Part shown: positions 47,532 to 58,001 of the stretch, piece after piece | Layout: every line of letters begins with the position of its first letter | How positions within the stretch are numbered: the stretch's first letter is position 1 | From: Lactiplantibacillus modestisalitolerans | GTDB taxonomy: Bacteria > Bacillota > Bacilli > Lactobacillales > Lactobacillaceae | Assembly (NCBI RefSeq): GCF_005405425.1 | Contig: NZ_BJEA01000016.1 | Span: 25,196 to 89,195 of the forward strand | Reading direction: 5' to 3' | DNA: 64,000 bases | The notes under the pieces: model-generated | Told to the model about the DNA's origin: nothing | Seen by the model: only the letters and a program-made list of their open reading frames with translations | Databases searched by the model: none | Made by a program: the position numbers and the translations under genes

Positions 47532-49204
47532 AACGGTTAAACGTTAAAAATAATGAAACCGCCGTTTTTGCAGTCGGCGGTTTGGGCGAAATTGGGAAAA
47601 ATACCTATGGTATCCAATTTCAAGATGAGATTATTCTGATTGATGCCGGAATTAAATTCCCCGAAGATGAACTTCTCGGAATTGATTACGTCATTCCAGA
47701 TTATTCTTACCTAGTTGCAAACCAGCAAAAAATAAAAGCACTCGTCATTACGCACGGGCATGAAGATCACATTGGCGGGATTCCATTCTTACTTCAACAA
47801 ATCAACGTTCCAATTTATGCTGGACCACTCGCATTGGCACTGATTAAGGGTAAGTTGGAAGAACACGGGCTTCTGAAGACGACCGAATTACACGAAATTA
47901 ATGAAGATACCGTTCTGAAGTTTCGCAAAACGCGGGTCTCGTTCTTCCGGACCACCCACTCAATTCCCGATACGTTAGGAATTGCCGTTCAAACCCCACC
48001 TGGCACCATTGTGGAAACTGGAGATTATAAATTTGACCTGACACCAATTACCCACCAGCCACCGAATCTACAACGAATGGCTAAGCTTGGTGAACACGGT
48101 GTCTTAGCATTGCTTTCCGATAGTACTAACGCGGAACGACCAATTTGGACGAAGTCTGAACAGTGGGTCGCCCAATCGATTCGACGGATTTTTGAACAAG
48201 TCGAAGGCCGCATCATTTTTGCCACCTTTGCTTCAAACATCTCCCGAATTCAAGAAGCAGCTCAGGTTGCATTAGAACATCACCGTAAAATTGCCGTCTT
48301 TGGTCGGAGTATGGAAGCCGCCATCGTTAATGGTCGGGAATTAGGCTATCTCAATATTCCCGACGACGCAATGGTTGATGCAAACGACATTCGCTCGTTA
48401 CCAGCAAATAAAGTGATGATTCTTTGTACCGGGTCTCAAGGTGAACCGATGGCCGCCCTATCGCGAATTGCCAATGGTACTCACCGGCAAATTTCCGTTC
48501 AACCTGGCGACACCGTCATTTTCTCAAGTTCACCAATTCCTGGGAACACGCTTAGCGTAAACCACGTCATTAATGAACTTGAAGAAGCTGGCGCGCACGT
48601 CATTCACGGAAAAGTTAATAACATCCATACTTCTGGTCACGGGGGCCAAGAGGAACAAAAGCTAATGTTACGTTTAATGAAGCCTAAGTTCTTTATGCCG
48701 ATTCACGGTGAATACCGGATGCTGAAAATCCATACGGAATTAGCCGAACAGTGTGGGGTACCACTTGACCACAGCTTCATTTTGGAAAATGGTGACGTGT
48801 TAGCCTTTACCAAGGATTCAGCCCGCGTGGCTGGCCACTTTGGCGCTGGCGACGTTTACGTTGACGGTTCCGGGATTGGCGACATTGGTAACGTGGTCCT
48901 ACGTGATCGTCAGGTTCTTTCCGAAGAAGGACTCGTCGTGGTCGTTGCCACGATCAACTTGAAAAAGAAAGAAATTCAAGCCGGTCCAGACATTCTTTCA
49001 CGCGGGTTTGTCTACATGCGTGAATCTGGCGACCTAATCAATGAGGCTCGCCGACACGTTTTCCGTACGATTCGTCGTAAAATGAAGTCAGATAAAGTTA
49101 GTGAAGCAACGATTCGTAATGCAATCATTGATGATCTTCAAAGTTTTCTCTTTGACAAAACTGAACGTCACCCAATGATTTTACCGATGTTGATTATGAA
49201 CTAA
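47528..49204 (+). CDS. rnjA: Ribonuclease J1
   Basis: A 558-residue 5'-3' exonuclease and endonuclease for mRNA turnover and rRNA maturation. The catalytic centre is intact: HGHEDH (76-81), GDYKFDLTP, the beta-CASP motif [12 protein letters not shown] and HGEYRML. This contrasts with the degenerate paralogue at 18873-20747. It is translationally coupled to rpoY and followed by a strong terminator. Confidence 0.96.
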   Translation: MKRLNVKNNETAVFAVGGLGEIGKNTYGIQFQDEIILIDAGIKFPEDELLGIDYVIPDYSYLVANQQKIKALVITHGHEDHIGGIPFLLQQINVPIYAGPLALALIKGKLEEHGLLKTTELHEINEDTVLKFRKTRVSFFRTTHSIPDTLGIAVQTPPGTIVETGDYKFDLTPITHQPPNLQRMAKLGEHGVLALLSDSTNAERPIWTKSEQWVAQSIRRIFEQVEGRIIFATFASNISRIQEAAQVALEHHRKIAVFGRSMEAAIVNGRELGYLNIPDDAMVDANDIRSLPANKVMILCTGSQGEPMAALSRIANGTHRQISVQPGDTVIFSSSPIPGNTLSVNHVINELEEAGAHVIHGKVNNIHTSGHGGQEEQKLMLRLMKPKFFMPIHGEYRMLKIHTELAEQCGVPLDHSFILENGDVLAFTKDSARVAGHFGAGDVYVDGSGIGDIGNVVLRDRQVLSEEGLVVVVATINLKKKEIQAGPDILSRGFVYMRESGDLINEARRHVFRTIRRKMKSDKVSEATIRNAIIDDLQSFLFDKTERHPMILPMLIMN

Positions 49205-49210
49205 CCACTT

Positions 49211-49237
49211 GCCGGAACGATCATGTTCCGGCTTTTT
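49211..49237 (+). terminator. Terminator of rpoY-rnjA
   Basis: GCCGGAAC/GTTCCGGC stem followed by five T, 6 bases past the stop. Confidence 0.9.
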
Positions 49238-49286
49238 GTGGTGAAAGGGTCAGTCCCGACTGACTTGATTTTTGTGAGGTGTAAAT

Positions 49287-50252
49287 TTGATTGCTGAATA
49301 CTACATTATTATCAACGCACTGGCGGGCTCCGGACGTGGGCAGACGGTTTGGGATACGGTCAAGCCGATTCTAGAACAGCGTCAAATTAAGTTTGGCTTT
49401 GCAGTCTCCGAGTACGCAGGTCATACAACCCGACTCGCTGCCCAGTTCGCCGCCCGGGTTAGGCCGCGCGCTGGCGTTACGGACGTTCTGCTCGTTATTG
49501 GTGGTGACGGCACACTCAATGAAGCACTGAACGGACTCAAACAGGTCCCCAAGCACACCCCGATCCCCCTCGCCTACATTCCAGGAGGGTCTGGGAACGA
49601 TTTTGCCCGGGGACTCGGAATGGCAACTGATCCAGAAATTGCATTGGCCCAAATCTTAAACAATATGCGGGCCCGCCCGCTTGCCATCGGCTACTACCAC
49701 GAAACGTTTAAAAATGAACACCGTTACTTTGTCAACAACGTTGGTTTAGGCTTCGATGCTCAAATCGTGGACGATACCAATCGTAGTCGTCAAAAGGGCC
49801 GGTTAGGCCGGTGGTCCTATTTAAGTAACGCCATTAAAGCCTACACGCAACAGGAGGGCTTTCCACTAACGGTACACGTTGGCCGCAAGCGGGATTATTA
49901 CCGCCACGCCTTCCTGTGCACGACATCTAACCATCCCTACTTTGGGGGCGGCGTTAAGATTTTGCCGGGCGCTAACCTCCATGACGATCAGCTCGAATTA
50001 ATCGTCGTTGAACAACCCCACTGGTGGATCGTCGTCTGGTTATTCCTGGGCCTGCTAATGGGTGGTCGACACCTAAAGTCACGCTTCGTGCACCACTACC
50101 GGACAAATAAGCTCCACCTACTCGTTAATTCGGTGGAAATTGGCCAAATGGATGGCCAAATTATTGGTAATCGAAACTACGACCTCTATTTATCAACTGA
50201 AAATTACCCTTTTTGGATTGATACCAGTATCCATGATCACCACGAAAAATGA
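49287..50252 (+). CDS. Diacylglycerol kinase-family lipid kinase
   Basis: A 321-residue soluble lipid kinase of the DagK/YegS class, likely phosphorylating diacylglycerol for phospholipid and lipoteichoic acid recycling. Motifs are GGDGTLNEALNG (near 72) and IPGGSGNDFARGLG (near 98), with the C-terminal beta domain. TTG at 49287 follows TGAGGTG. It is a single gene between the rnjA terminator and its own. Confidence 0.88.
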   Translation: MIAEYYIIINALAGSGRGQTVWDTVKPILEQRQIKFGFAVSEYAGHTTRLAAQFAARVRPRAGVTDVLLVIGGDGTLNEALNGLKQVPKHTPIPLAYIPGGSGNDFARGLGMATDPEIALAQILNNMRARPLAIGYYHETFKNEHRYFVNNVGLGFDAQIVDDTNRSRQKGRLGRWSYLSNAIKAYTQQEGFPLTVHVGRKRDYYRHAFLCTTSNHPYFGGGVKILPGANLHDDQLELIVVEQPHWWIVVWLFLGLLMGGRHLKSRFVHHYRTNKLHLLVNSVEIGQMDGQIIGNRNYDLYLSTENYPFWIDTSIHDHHEK

Positions 50253-50260
50253 GTTTACAA

Positions 50261-50303
50261 AAAACGTGCGTCAAAAACCCAGTTGGCTTTTGGCGCACGT
50301 TTT
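50261..50303 (+). terminator. Terminator of the lipid kinase gene
   Basis: A 16-bp stem AAAACGTGCGTCAAAA/TTTTGGCGCACGTTTT with one G-U type pair. Nearly the same arm (AAAACGTGCGCCAAAA) reappears alone at 63872-63887 beside mobile element C. Confidence 0.88.
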
Positions 50304-50367
50304 AGTTATTAGTATAAGACGACACACAAGGGGCTATGACTAATGTCACGGCCCCTTATTCGTTGGC

Positions 50368-50571
50368 TTAATCCTCTGAAGCGTTGATTGCTTCCAGAAG
50401 CATGTCAAGCTGTTCACATTTTTCGGATAAGTGACTGACACGTTCATGTAAGTGCGGATAAATCGTCACAACCCGTGAGTGATCCTGTTGACGCACAGCC
50501 AGTCCCTTTAATCGTTCTAGCTCCGTATTCGCCGCTTGGTATTCTTCCAGGATCTCAAACCTGTTACTCAC
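50368..50571 (-). CDS. Small coiled-coil hypothetical protein
   Basis: A 67-residue charged helical protein (EILEEYQAANTELERLKG...LSEKCEQLDMLLEAINASED) with heptad-like Leu spacing and no membrane segment. GTG at 50571 has AAGGGA about 10 bases ahead, supporting translation. It is alone between the lipid kinase and the NlpC/P60 gene. The function is unknown. Confidence 0.65.
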   Translation of the reverse strand: MSNRFEILEEYQAANTELERLKGLAVRQQDHSRVVTIYPHLHERVSHLSEKCEQLDMLLEAINASED

Positions 50572-50778
50572 TTTAACACTTCCCTTAGCATCTAAAATAT
50601 GGTCAGGTTCCCGCGTGCGGGAACTAAAAAAACAGCTAATTTAATATACCACAAAGCGCCGCTAGATTAAATCCCCAAGCGCAAAAAAACGGGCGTTAAC
50701 GCCTAATGCCCCGGCAACGACGCTGCTGACCGTTTTGATTAGTAACCTAACGTGCCGATGAGAGGTCTAACCGCAAAC

Positions 50779-50820
50779 AAAAAAGGGATCCAACTACTAA
50801 AATACTAGTAGCGGAATCCC
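50779..50820 (-). terminator. Terminator of the NlpC/P60 gene
   Basis: A bulged GGGAT...CTACT/AGTAG...ATCCC hairpin with six T on the minus strand. A perfect GTTCCCGC/GCGGGAAC hairpin of unknown role lies nearby at about 50611-50628. Confidence 0.78.
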
Positions 50821-50832
50821 CCATTATTGACG

Positions 50833-52287
50833 TTATTTTACCGTTCCAGCAAAGCTTGGCATGAAGTACGAACTAATCGTTTGAACCTTCACGTTTTCAC
50901 CCGGTTGTGGTGCGGCAACGAATTGATTATTACCAATGTAAATGGCATCGTGATACGTCGACCCACGTGAACCCCAGAAGAGGATGTCGCCTGGTTGGGC
51001 GCTCGCAACTGAATGAGTTGTTACGTAGGATTCTTGCATAATCGTATTATGCGGTAAACTAATACCCGCGGCGTGTTGATAGACGTAGGCAACTAGTCCA
51101 GAACAGTCCATCCCAGATAAGCTTGAGCCACCCCAAACGTACGGGATGTTCGCACTAGCCAACTTCAAAGCTAAGCCGGTAACTGATCCAGTAGCCAAAT
51201 CACTAGTACTGGTCGTCGCCTGACTCGTTGAAGAACTGGCTGCGGCCTGTGAAGCACTACTACTGGTGGCTTGGGAGCTGCTTTGGCTCGCACTGCTCGT
51301 AGCCTGCGAACTACTGCTGGTGGCCGTGGTTTGGGTCGCAGCCGCTGCGTTCGTGTTAGTTGGCGTCGTGGTCGTCGCAGTTGCGTGACTAACCGTCGTC
51401 TTCTCCGCAACTGGTTGTTGCGTGGTCGACGAGCTAGTTACCGAGCTCGACGAACTTGCCTGACTGCTAGCTTGACTCGTCGATGCTGCCGACTGCGTTG
51501 ATTGGCTACTTACCGTTGAAGTACTACTCGTGGCTTGCGAACTAGTGCTTGAACTAGTTTGGCTGGCCGTACTAGTAGCTTGACTACTTGACTGGCTAGT
51601 AGCTGCCGCACTGGTTACTTGAGTTGCACTGGCAGACGTCGCCTGCGTGGAACTAGCACTCGTAACCGTGGTTGAACTTGCGCTCGTCGCATCACTTGTA
51701 CTTGTGGTTGCTTGCGTTTGGCTGGTAGTTGTTGCAGAAGTAGCCTGCGACGTCCCCTGACTGACGCTCGCTTGTGATGCGCTACTTACTGAACGAACGG
51801 CCGGACTAGTTTGTGTTTCCGCCTGACTAGCAGGGGTTTGCGTCTTAGCCGCTTTAACCGTTGTTGCTGGAACCTTAATGGCTTGACCAGTGACAATCAA
51901 ATCGCCATCAATCCCGTTTAACTGTTGTAAAGCGTGAACGGACGTATTGTACTTGTCCGCAAGCGCCCACAAAGTATCACCAGTCTGAACCTTATATGTA
52001 GACTTAGTGACCTGCGCAGACCCCTTGGTTGCTTCCTTAGTGGTTGTCCCACTGATTTGCAGTTTCTGACCAACATAAATCAAATTTGAGTTGCCATTAA
52101 GGGCTTGTTTGTTTAATTGTTCAATACTTTTAACCGAAACGCCGTGTTGCTGGGCGAGATCCCATACCGTATCATGGGCGTTGACTGTGACCGAGGCCGC
52201 GTTGGCAGCTTGTCCCGTAGCAAGCAATAATCCAACGGCACCAACCGTACCGGCTAGGACCTTGCCCGTTGTATGTGCTTGTGACAT
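50833..52287 (-). CDS. LysM-NlpC/P60 peptidoglycan endopeptidase
   Basis: A 484-residue secreted wall hydrolase. It has a signal peptide (about 1-31, GQAANA), two LysM domains (about 33-79 and 97-140), a linker of some 230 residues made almost only of Ser, Thr, Ala, Gln and Val, and a C-terminal NlpC/P60 domain. Catalytic Cys is in MDCSGLVAYVY and His in TYHDAIYIG. It probably cuts D-Glu to diamino-acid bonds in stem peptides and aids daughter-cell separation. The L. plantarum protein Lp_2162, which it resembles in design and context, is known to be O-glycosylated on such a linker. Confidence 0.92.
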   Translation of the reverse strand: MSQAHTTGKVLAGTVGAVGLLLATGQAANAASVTVNAHDTVWDLAQQHGVSVKSIEQLNKQALNGNSNLIYVGQKLQISGTTTKEATKGSAQVTKSTYKVQTGDTLWALADKYNTSVHALQQLNGIDGDLIVTGQAIKVPATTVKAAKTQTPASQAETQTSPAVRSVSSASQASVSQGTSQATSATTTSQTQATTSTSDATSASSTTVTSASSTQATSASATQVTSAAATSQSSSQATSTASQTSSSTSSQATSSTSTVSSQSTQSAASTSQASSQASSSSSVTSSSTTQQPVAEKTTVSHATATTTTPTNTNAAAATQTTATSSSSQATSSASQSSSQATSSSASQAAASSSTSQATTSTSDLATGSVTGLALKLASANIPYVWGGSSLSGMDCSGLVAYVYQHAAGISLPHNTIMQESYVTTHSVASAQPGDILFWGSRGSTYHDAIYIGNNQFVAAPQPGENVKVQTISSYFMPSFAGTVK

Positions 52288-52652
52288 CTAATTCACTCCT
52301 TTAGCAAATTCTAACAAATCCAGATAACTAGTGTTAATTCTTAAGAAAAGCTTAATACCTTTTACAAATCATAATTTTATTGTAGCACAATTTAGAAAAA
52401 TACATACCAGAATTACTCGTTTTTTTGTAAAACAATCCGTTAATTTTAATAGATAGTTGGTAAAGTCAATGACGACGCGGTTCCCCGCACATCAAGTTTT
52501 TAACCGTTTTCCTAAATCTAACAGTTGGTAAGCACAAAATTTAGTTGTATTAGCCAATTAATTTTAACGCAATTTTCTGTCAGCTTGTTGCCCGCAATCA
52601 AAAAAGACGTCCAGTAAACGAATCCTGAACGCCTTTTTAAGGCAATTATTAG
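52288..52652. other. Intergenic region upstream of the NlpC/P60 gene
   Basis: 365 bases, AT-rich, without a credible gene. It contains the NlpC/P60 promoter region (not pinned down) and the prs terminator at 52600-52633 (minus strand, GGCGTTCAG/CTGGACGTC with T run). Confidence 0.6.
52600..52633 (-). terminator. Terminator of prs
   Basis: GGCGTTCAG/CTGGACGTC on the minus strand with two G-U pairs, followed by six T. Confidence 0.75.
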
Positions 52653-53618
52653 TTATTCTTGCGGATCGAACAACCGGTCGACCGGTTGTTGCGCGTGAAT
52701 CAGCCGAATCGCGTCGCCGAGGAGCGGCCCAACTGATAATTGAACGAGTTTTTCAAACTGTTTAGCCGCCGGAATTTGAATCGTATCGGTGACGATCACC
52801 TTTTCTAGCGGTGAAGCTTGCAGCAACGCAGCCGCGTCCTGTGAAAAAATGGCGTGGGTGGCGCAACCATAAACCTTAGCCGCCCCAGCCTTCGCTAGCG
52901 TGCGGGCGGAAACATCGAAGCGCGTCCCCGTATCAATCATGTCATCGATTACGATGGCAATTCGATTACGAACGTCCCCAATGATACTGTCCGGAACCGC
53001 ATGGTCGTCTTCTGGATGGCGGTTATCAATGATTGCAATTGGCGCCCCCAGCAGTTCCGCCAACTTCCGCGCACGTGAAACGCCGGCGTGGTCTGGTGAT
53101 ACGACCACTAAATTATCGGTAATCCCGCGATCTTTGAAGTAGCTCGCCAAAATAGGCGCCGCAACTAGGTGATCAACTGGAATATTAAAGAACCCTTGGA
53201 TCTGCGCTGCGTGCAGGTCAACCGTTAGAATGCGGTTGGCGCGGTCTTTTTCCAATAAGGTGGCAATTAGCTTAGCCGTAATTGGTTCGCGTGAACGCGC
53301 CTTACGATCCTGTCGTGAATAGCCATAATATGGAATCACGACGTTAATTTCACTCGCACTCGCCCGGCGAAGCGCATCGATCATAATCAATAGCTCTAAA
53401 ATGGTATCGTTAACGGGATCAGAAATCGACTGAATAACGTACACCTCTGAGCCCCGAATACTCTCATCAATGCTAATCTGAATTTCACCATCACTAAACC
53501 GTCTCACCGAACTTTTACCTAACGGAACGCCAACGCGCTTAGAAATCTTCTTTGCTAAGGGCAAATTAGAATTCAGCGCAAATAACTTAAGGTTGGAATA
53601 AGCTTCATCTGCTGACAT
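52653..53618 (-). CDS. prs: Ribose-phosphate pyrophosphokinase
   Basis: Makes PRPP from ribose 5-phosphate and ATP for nucleotide, His and Trp synthesis. The 321 residues show [30 protein letters not shown] (one Ala where Gly is usual) and the PRPP loop [13 protein letters not shown]. Length is normal. It is a single gene downstream of recD2 on the same strand. Confidence 0.95.
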   Translation of the reverse strand: MSADEAYSNLKLFALNSNLPLAKKISKRVGVPLGKSSVRRFSDGEIQISIDESIRGSEVYVIQSISDPVNDTILELLIMIDALRRASASEINVVIPYYGYSRQDRKARSREPITAKLIATLLEKDRANRILTVDLHAAQIQGFFNIPVDHLVAAPILASYFKDRGITDNLVVVSPDHAGVSRARKLAELLGAPIAIIDNRHPEDDHAVPDSIIGDVRNRIAIVIDDMIDTGTRFDVSARTLAKAGAAKVYGCATHAIFSQDAAALLQASPLEKVIVTDTIQIPAAKQFEKLVQLSVGPLLGDAIRLIHAQQPVDRLFDPQE

Positions 53619-53722
53619 AACGACCTCCGTAAAAATAATTTCATCATCTAGTTTAATTATAACAGTAACCTCAAAATTAGAAACGCTTGACGTACAGTTT
53701 AATTTAACGAATCCGGCTTACT

Positions 53723-56269
53723 TTACGCACCGGCCACCCGGGGCATGAAATCAATCGGGGTCACTCCGTCCATCCCAATCATTGGATCAATTTGACCGCT
53801 CTGCGCTTTGGCCGGTGTTAACCGGTAATCCGCCGGTCCATCACTGGTCGCCAAATCAGCACCGGCTGAATTCGGGCTTGGCGCCGTTGCGGGATTGCTA
53901 GTCGTAACTTGGTCATCAGCAGGCGGATTCGCTGCTTGCGACGTCGGCCGTTCCACCCGTTCACCCGGCGCAACTTCATCGGTAAAGACCTGCTTTAGAC
54001 GCTTAGTTAGCGTCGTTTGGCGGTTAACCGATTCGTTAGTCACACTCCGCTCAAAGGATTGCGGATCACCTAATAAAATCAACATTTGTTCAGCCCGCGT
54101 TACCGCCGTATAAAGCAGATTGCGCTGTAACATCCTTGAAAACTGCGGAACTAATGGTAGGATCACCATTTTAAACTGGCTCCCTTGGGATTTATGGATC
54201 GACATACTATACGCCAATGTCAGCCGATTCCAATCACTCCGCTGATAAGTCACTTCATTTTGATCAAACGCAATCACGAGTTGGTCTTTTTTGGCTTCAT
54301 TATGGGGATCATTTGCCAGATCAATCCCAACAATCTGACCAATGTCACCATTAAAGACGTTATTTTCTGGTGAGTTAACTAAGTGTAAAACTTTGTCGCC
54401 AACCCGAAAATCCTGTCCGTTGTACGTTAAATGCTTTTGCTTGGCCGTTTTAAGCGGATTAAAAATATTTTGAACCGTTTGGTTAAGCTGATCAATCCCC
54501 GCAGAACCACGATACATGGGGGCTAAAATTTGAACTTGCTCAGCCGTGAAGCCCTTCTTGAGTGCCTTAGCCACCACTTGGGCCACAATGTGGTTCACTT
54601 GGTTAGCATTACAACTAATAAACGAGCGGTCCGACTGGTTAACCGTAAAGTCCGCGGGTAAGCGGCCGTCCTTAATCGCGTGTGCCAGGGGAATAATACT
54701 CGAATCGCCGTCTTGCCGGTAAATCCGCGTCAATTCAATTTGCGGCAAAGCCGGACTAGCCAGTAAATCGTGAAATACTTGACCCGCTCCCACCGATGGT
54801 AACTGGTCCTTATCACCAACCAGGATTACTTGCATCTGGTTAGGCACCGCCTGAAGCAGTAGCTGGAATAGGCTTGTATCCACCATTGACATTTCATCAA
54901 TAATCAAGAGGCCCCCGTCTAGCTCCTTAGTTGGCTGTTCCGGGCCGTCCTCGCGCCCCGTTAATCCAAGCAAGCGATGAATGGTGCTTGCCGGAAGGTC
55001 GGTCGTTTCCGCCATTCGCTTGGCCGCCCGACCAGTTGGCGCTGCCAAAAGGATGGGAAACGCCTCATCGTGGTACTGGTTAACGTCTAAGGAGACGTCG
55101 TGTAATTCCGCATATAACGCAACCAAGCCACGAATAATGGTTGTTTTACCGGTCCCTGGTCCCCCGGTTAAGAGAAACACGGGAGCTGAAATCGCGGCTT
55201 TAAGCGCCTGCGTCTGAGAATCGTCATAAGTCAGATTACTAGCCTTAGCAACGTGTTGAATAGCGCGTTCAACGGCCCGTTCACTCGGAACGTCCGCTTG
55301 CTCGGCCGTCGTGAGCCGCTTTAAATTCTCAGCAATTCGCCACTCCGCTTCATAAACTGGTTGCAAGTAGATGCGGTTCTCATCACCAACGATTTTATTT
55401 TCTTTGGCTAATACAATTAGCTGGTCTGCCAGCGTTTGGGGGTCAATTTGAACGTGGCGTGCTTGTTCCAATAGTTGCATGGTTGCAGTTAACAATGGTT
55501 CAGCCGTCGTATACGTATCACCGTTTTGCGCGCAGGTTTCATTAATCGTCGTTAGCAAGGCCGCTTTCAACCGTTCTGGTGAGCGCGGGTCAATTTTTAA
55601 CTGAGCTGCAATTTGGTCCGCCTTTTTGAAACCGACCCCTTTAATATCCGTAACGAGCTGGTACGGGTTTTCTTGAATGACGCTCAGCGTATCCGCCTGA
55701 TACTTCGCATAAATCGATGCCGCTAGCCGGCTACCAAAACCATAGGCATTCAGACCAATAATCGTTTGTTCAAGCCCGTTATTCACGCGCAACGTATCCA
55801 GCAAAGTCTGCTGAACCCCCGCCCGCAGTCCAATCGGCTTTAAAACTTTCGGGTCGGCCAGAATCAGATCGATGGCTTGTTCACCCAGTGTATCCACGAT
55901 TCGTTCGGCCGTTCGCTTTCCTAAGCCGGGGAAATCACTCCCCGACAAGTAGGCAATTAGCCCACTCCGCGAAGTGGGCGTTTCATTTTGGTAATTGTCC
56001 GCTTGAAACTGCGTCCCGTACTTGGGGTGCCGGACACTGCGGCCGGTAAACCGGTAAGTCGTCTCTTCCTGAATATCAGCAAAGTTCCCGGTAACGACGA
56101 TTTCGTCCTCGTGCCAGTCAATGTTTTGTTCCGCAACTTTGACAAGTAACACCTTATAAAAACTATCCGGGCTACTAAAAAAAGTGGCAACCACCTTCCC
56201 CACAACGTAGTGGGCCTGGGGCTGAGCTACCGCATCTTGCGAAAATAAACTTTGTTGATCATCAGTCAC
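53723..56269 (-). CDS. recD2: ATP-dependent RecD2 (YrrC-like) DNA helicase
   Basis: An 848-residue SF1B 5'-3' helicase of the RecD2 type, used in repair and replication-fork maintenance without RecBC. An N-terminal OB-like and HhH-rich region (about 1-340, FPGLGKRTAERIV) precedes Walker A LTGGPGTGKTTI (near 362), Walker B IIDEMSMVD, GDKDQLPSVGAGQVF and the UvrD-like C motif YSMSIHKSQGSQF. A Pro/Ser/Ala-rich tail of about 100 residues ends the protein. The TPR gene 28 bases upstream matches the yrrB-yrrC order of Bacillus. Confidence 0.95.
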   Translation of the reverse strand: MTDDQQSLFSQDAVAQPQAHYVVGKVVATFFSSPDSFYKVLLVKVAEQNIDWHEDEIVVTGNFADIQEETTYRFTGRSVRHPKYGTQFQADNYQNETPTSRSGLIAYLSGSDFPGLGKRTAERIVDTLGEQAIDLILADPKVLKPIGLRAGVQQTLLDTLRVNNGLEQTIIGLNAYGFGSRLAASIYAKYQADTLSVIQENPYQLVTDIKGVGFKKADQIAAQLKIDPRSPERLKAALLTTINETCAQNGDTYTTAEPLLTATMQLLEQARHVQIDPQTLADQLIVLAKENKIVGDENRIYLQPVYEAEWRIAENLKRLTTAEQADVPSERAVERAIQHVAKASNLTYDDSQTQALKAAISAPVFLLTGGPGTGKTTIIRGLVALYAELHDVSLDVNQYHDEAFPILLAAPTGRAAKRMAETTDLPASTIHRLLGLTGREDGPEQPTKELDGGLLIIDEMSMVDTSLFQLLLQAVPNQMQVILVGDKDQLPSVGAGQVFHDLLASPALPQIELTRIYRQDGDSSIIPLAHAIKDGRLPADFTVNQSDRSFISCNANQVNHIVAQVVAKALKKGFTAEQVQILAPMYRGSAGIDQLNQTVQNIFNPLKTAKQKHLTYNGQDFRVGDKVLHLVNSPENNVFNGDIGQIVGIDLANDPHNEAKKDQLVIAFDQNEVTYQRSDWNRLTLAYSMSIHKSQGSQFKMVILPLVPQFSRMLQRNLLYTAVTRAEQMLILLGDPQSFERSVTNESVNRQTTLTKRLKQVFTDEVAPGERVERPTSQAANPPADDQVTTSNPATAPSPNSAGADLATSDGPADYRLTPAKAQSGQIDPMIGMDGVTPIDFMPRVAGA

Positions 56270-56297
56270 GGGGCATCCTCCTTACTTTGCCGTGGAT

Positions 56298-56981
56298 TCA
56301 TTGGGCATCATCTTGTTGATTCGTTCGTTGGCTCGCCAACATTTTTTCAATATCCGTTAATTGTTGTTGATGCTGTTGATAATAAGTCGCATCGAGCGCC
56401 TGCGCCTTAGCAAACCAGTCCGCATACGGTTGGCCGACGACCATCGCCGTTAAGCCAGCGTTAAACGCTGCCTTCCCCGAATGTGGGTCCAACTTAAAAG
56501 CATTTTGATAATAATCAAACGCTTGCTGATTATTGCCCATAGCAAGTAAAATGTCTGCTACTAGCAAGTTGGCGTCATAGTCGTTTTTGCGACTTTCTTG
56601 GGCCGTTAGTGCATACACCAAAGCGTGTTGATAATCGCGTTTAGCCATTAGGGATTGCGCCATCATTAAGTAGGCATCCGTTCGTAATTGCTGGTCCGTA
56701 ATTTGCTGATAATACGGCAAGGCCCGGTCATACTCCTGCGCTTGATAATAAACGTTCCCCAGTGCATACCGCAACTGATCTGCGGCTTGCGGTTGCTGGT
56801 CAAATTTTCCAAGCGCCTTCATGGCTAATTCCTCGGCCTGCTCAAAATCTTGGCCAGCCGTTAATAAAACCACCAACTCATAATAGGGTTGGTAATCATC
56901 TGGATGCGCATCAATCGTCGCTACGAGTTGATGAACCAGTGCCTGCTGCTGGGCCTTGCTAGGTCGTTTATTTTTTGCCAT
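56298..56981 (-). CDS. Tetratricopeptide repeat protein (YrrB-like)
   Basis: A 227-residue soluble protein made mostly of TPR units: for example DYQPYYELVVLLTAGQDFEQAEELAMKAL (about 36-64), QLRYALGNVYYQAQEYDRALPYYQQI (about 79) and DANLLVADILLAMGNNQQAFDYYQNAFKLDP (about 147). It likely acts as a scaffold. It is directly ahead of recD2 and 16 bases from the phosphatase gene, so all three may be cotranscribed. Confidence 0.88.
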   Translation of the reverse strand: MAKNKRPSKAQQQALVHQLVATIDAHPDDYQPYYELVVLLTAGQDFEQAEELAMKALGKFDQQPQAADQLRYALGNVYYQAQEYDRALPYYQQITDQQLRTDAYLMMAQSLMAKRDYQHALVYALTAQESRKNDYDANLLVADILLAMGNNQQAFDYYQNAFKLDPHSGKAAFNAGLTAMVVGQPYADWFAKAQALDATYYQQHQQQLTDIEKMLASQRTNQQDDAQ

Positions 56982-56997
56982 CCAATCGCTCCTTTCA

Positions 56998-57663
56998 CTA
57001 AATGGTATCCGTGGGATCCAACTTACGGGAGAGGTACGACGTATCGTTCCAATCTAATAATTTATAGTGCTTCCCGCGGTCCCGGGTTTCTAAGATAGTT
57101 GTGGACGTATTGGCCAACCCACCCCGCTCACGCAAAGTGGCTAGAGACGCACCCAGTAAAGTGTTGACGAGCGCGTTTAAGGCCGCCCCGTGACTCACAA
57201 TTAAAACGTTATCTTGACGCTTGGGGTTAGCCGCAACGATTTGATGGATTGCCGGTAACATTCGCTTTAATAATTGTTGAAAGCTTTCACCGTTGATTGT
57301 CGACGGGTCATACTGATCAGGATGGTAACGAAACGCTTCAAACTCTGCGGGAAACTGCTTGGCAACGTCGGCAAACGCCATCCCTTCCATCTTACCAAGG
57401 TTAAATTCTCGGAGCCGACTCAAGACGGTAATTGGCAAATCAGGACGCTGCAAATCGGCCTTAATGGTCATCGCCGTATTACGCGCACGCTTTAACGGGC
57501 TCACGTAAATGTGTTGCAACTCGATGTCCCGCAACGCTGCCGCTAATTCATGGATTTCTTGATAACTCGCGGGTAACAACGGCGAATCACCCTGAGACCC
57601 CTGATAGCGGCCCTCCAAATTCCATTCCGTCTTACCATGCCGAATAAATAATAATTTTGTCAA
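56998..57663 (-). CDS. Histidine phosphatase (phosphoglycerate mutase-like) family protein
   Basis: A 221-residue protein with the phospho-His motif LFIRHGKTEWNLEGRYQG (5-22) and the second catalytic His in IVSHGAALNALV (near 155). It belongs to the broad-specificity PhoE/cobalamin-phosphatase-like group and is probably not glycolytic mutase, which is longer. Substrate unknown. It heads a likely unit with the TPR and recD2 genes. Confidence 0.87.
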   Translation of the reverse strand: MTKLLFIRHGKTEWNLEGRYQGSQGDSPLLPASYQEIHELAAALRDIELQHIYVSPLKRARNTAMTIKADLQRPDLPITVLSRLREFNLGKMEGMAFADVAKQFPAEFEAFRYHPDQYDPSTINGESFQQLLKRMLPAIHQIVAANPKRQDNVLIVSHGAALNALVNTLLGASLATLRERGGLANTSTTILETRDRGKHYKLLDWNDTSYLSRKLDPTDTI

Positions 57664-58001
57664 TTGATTACTTCCTCATTAAAATAGTTTCCGCGTCGTG
57701 CTAATCTCTATCCATTATGACAGTTTTCAAGTCAGTTTTCAAAAATGATTTTACCATGGCCGTCCTCACTCGCTTGGGCGGTCCGCCCCGGACCACCCTA
57801 CTTTTCAGCGGGACCGTTTACCAGCTGATTAGTCCATGTTCATCCCCAGACGTACTCAATTGCATTTACTGCCATTAATTAAAATTATGTTAACTAAAGA
57901 ATTGCTTTCTACGACTCTCAGCAAGTAGCGGCACAAAAAAGGAGCCGGGTTAATTCCCAGCTCCCACTTTCTACAACTTATGACAACCACTCATCTCACT
58001 G
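57664..58001. other. Intergenic region between the WxL locus and the phosphatase gene
   Basis: 338 bases with no credible gene. It holds the terminator of the WxL locus at 57935-57964 and, at the left, the promoter region of the phosphatase-TPR-recD2 unit. Confidence 0.6.
57935..57964 (-). terminator. Terminator of the WxL locus
   Basis: GGAGCCGGG/CCCAGCTCC stem with one mismatch and six T on the minus strand. Confidence 0.82.

Noticed and set aside
51170..51830. Repeated short units that could suggest a CRISPR or tandem repeat array
   Set aside because: They are Ser/Thr/Ala/Gln codons of the NlpC/P60 linker in one frame, without regular repeat-spacer spacing.
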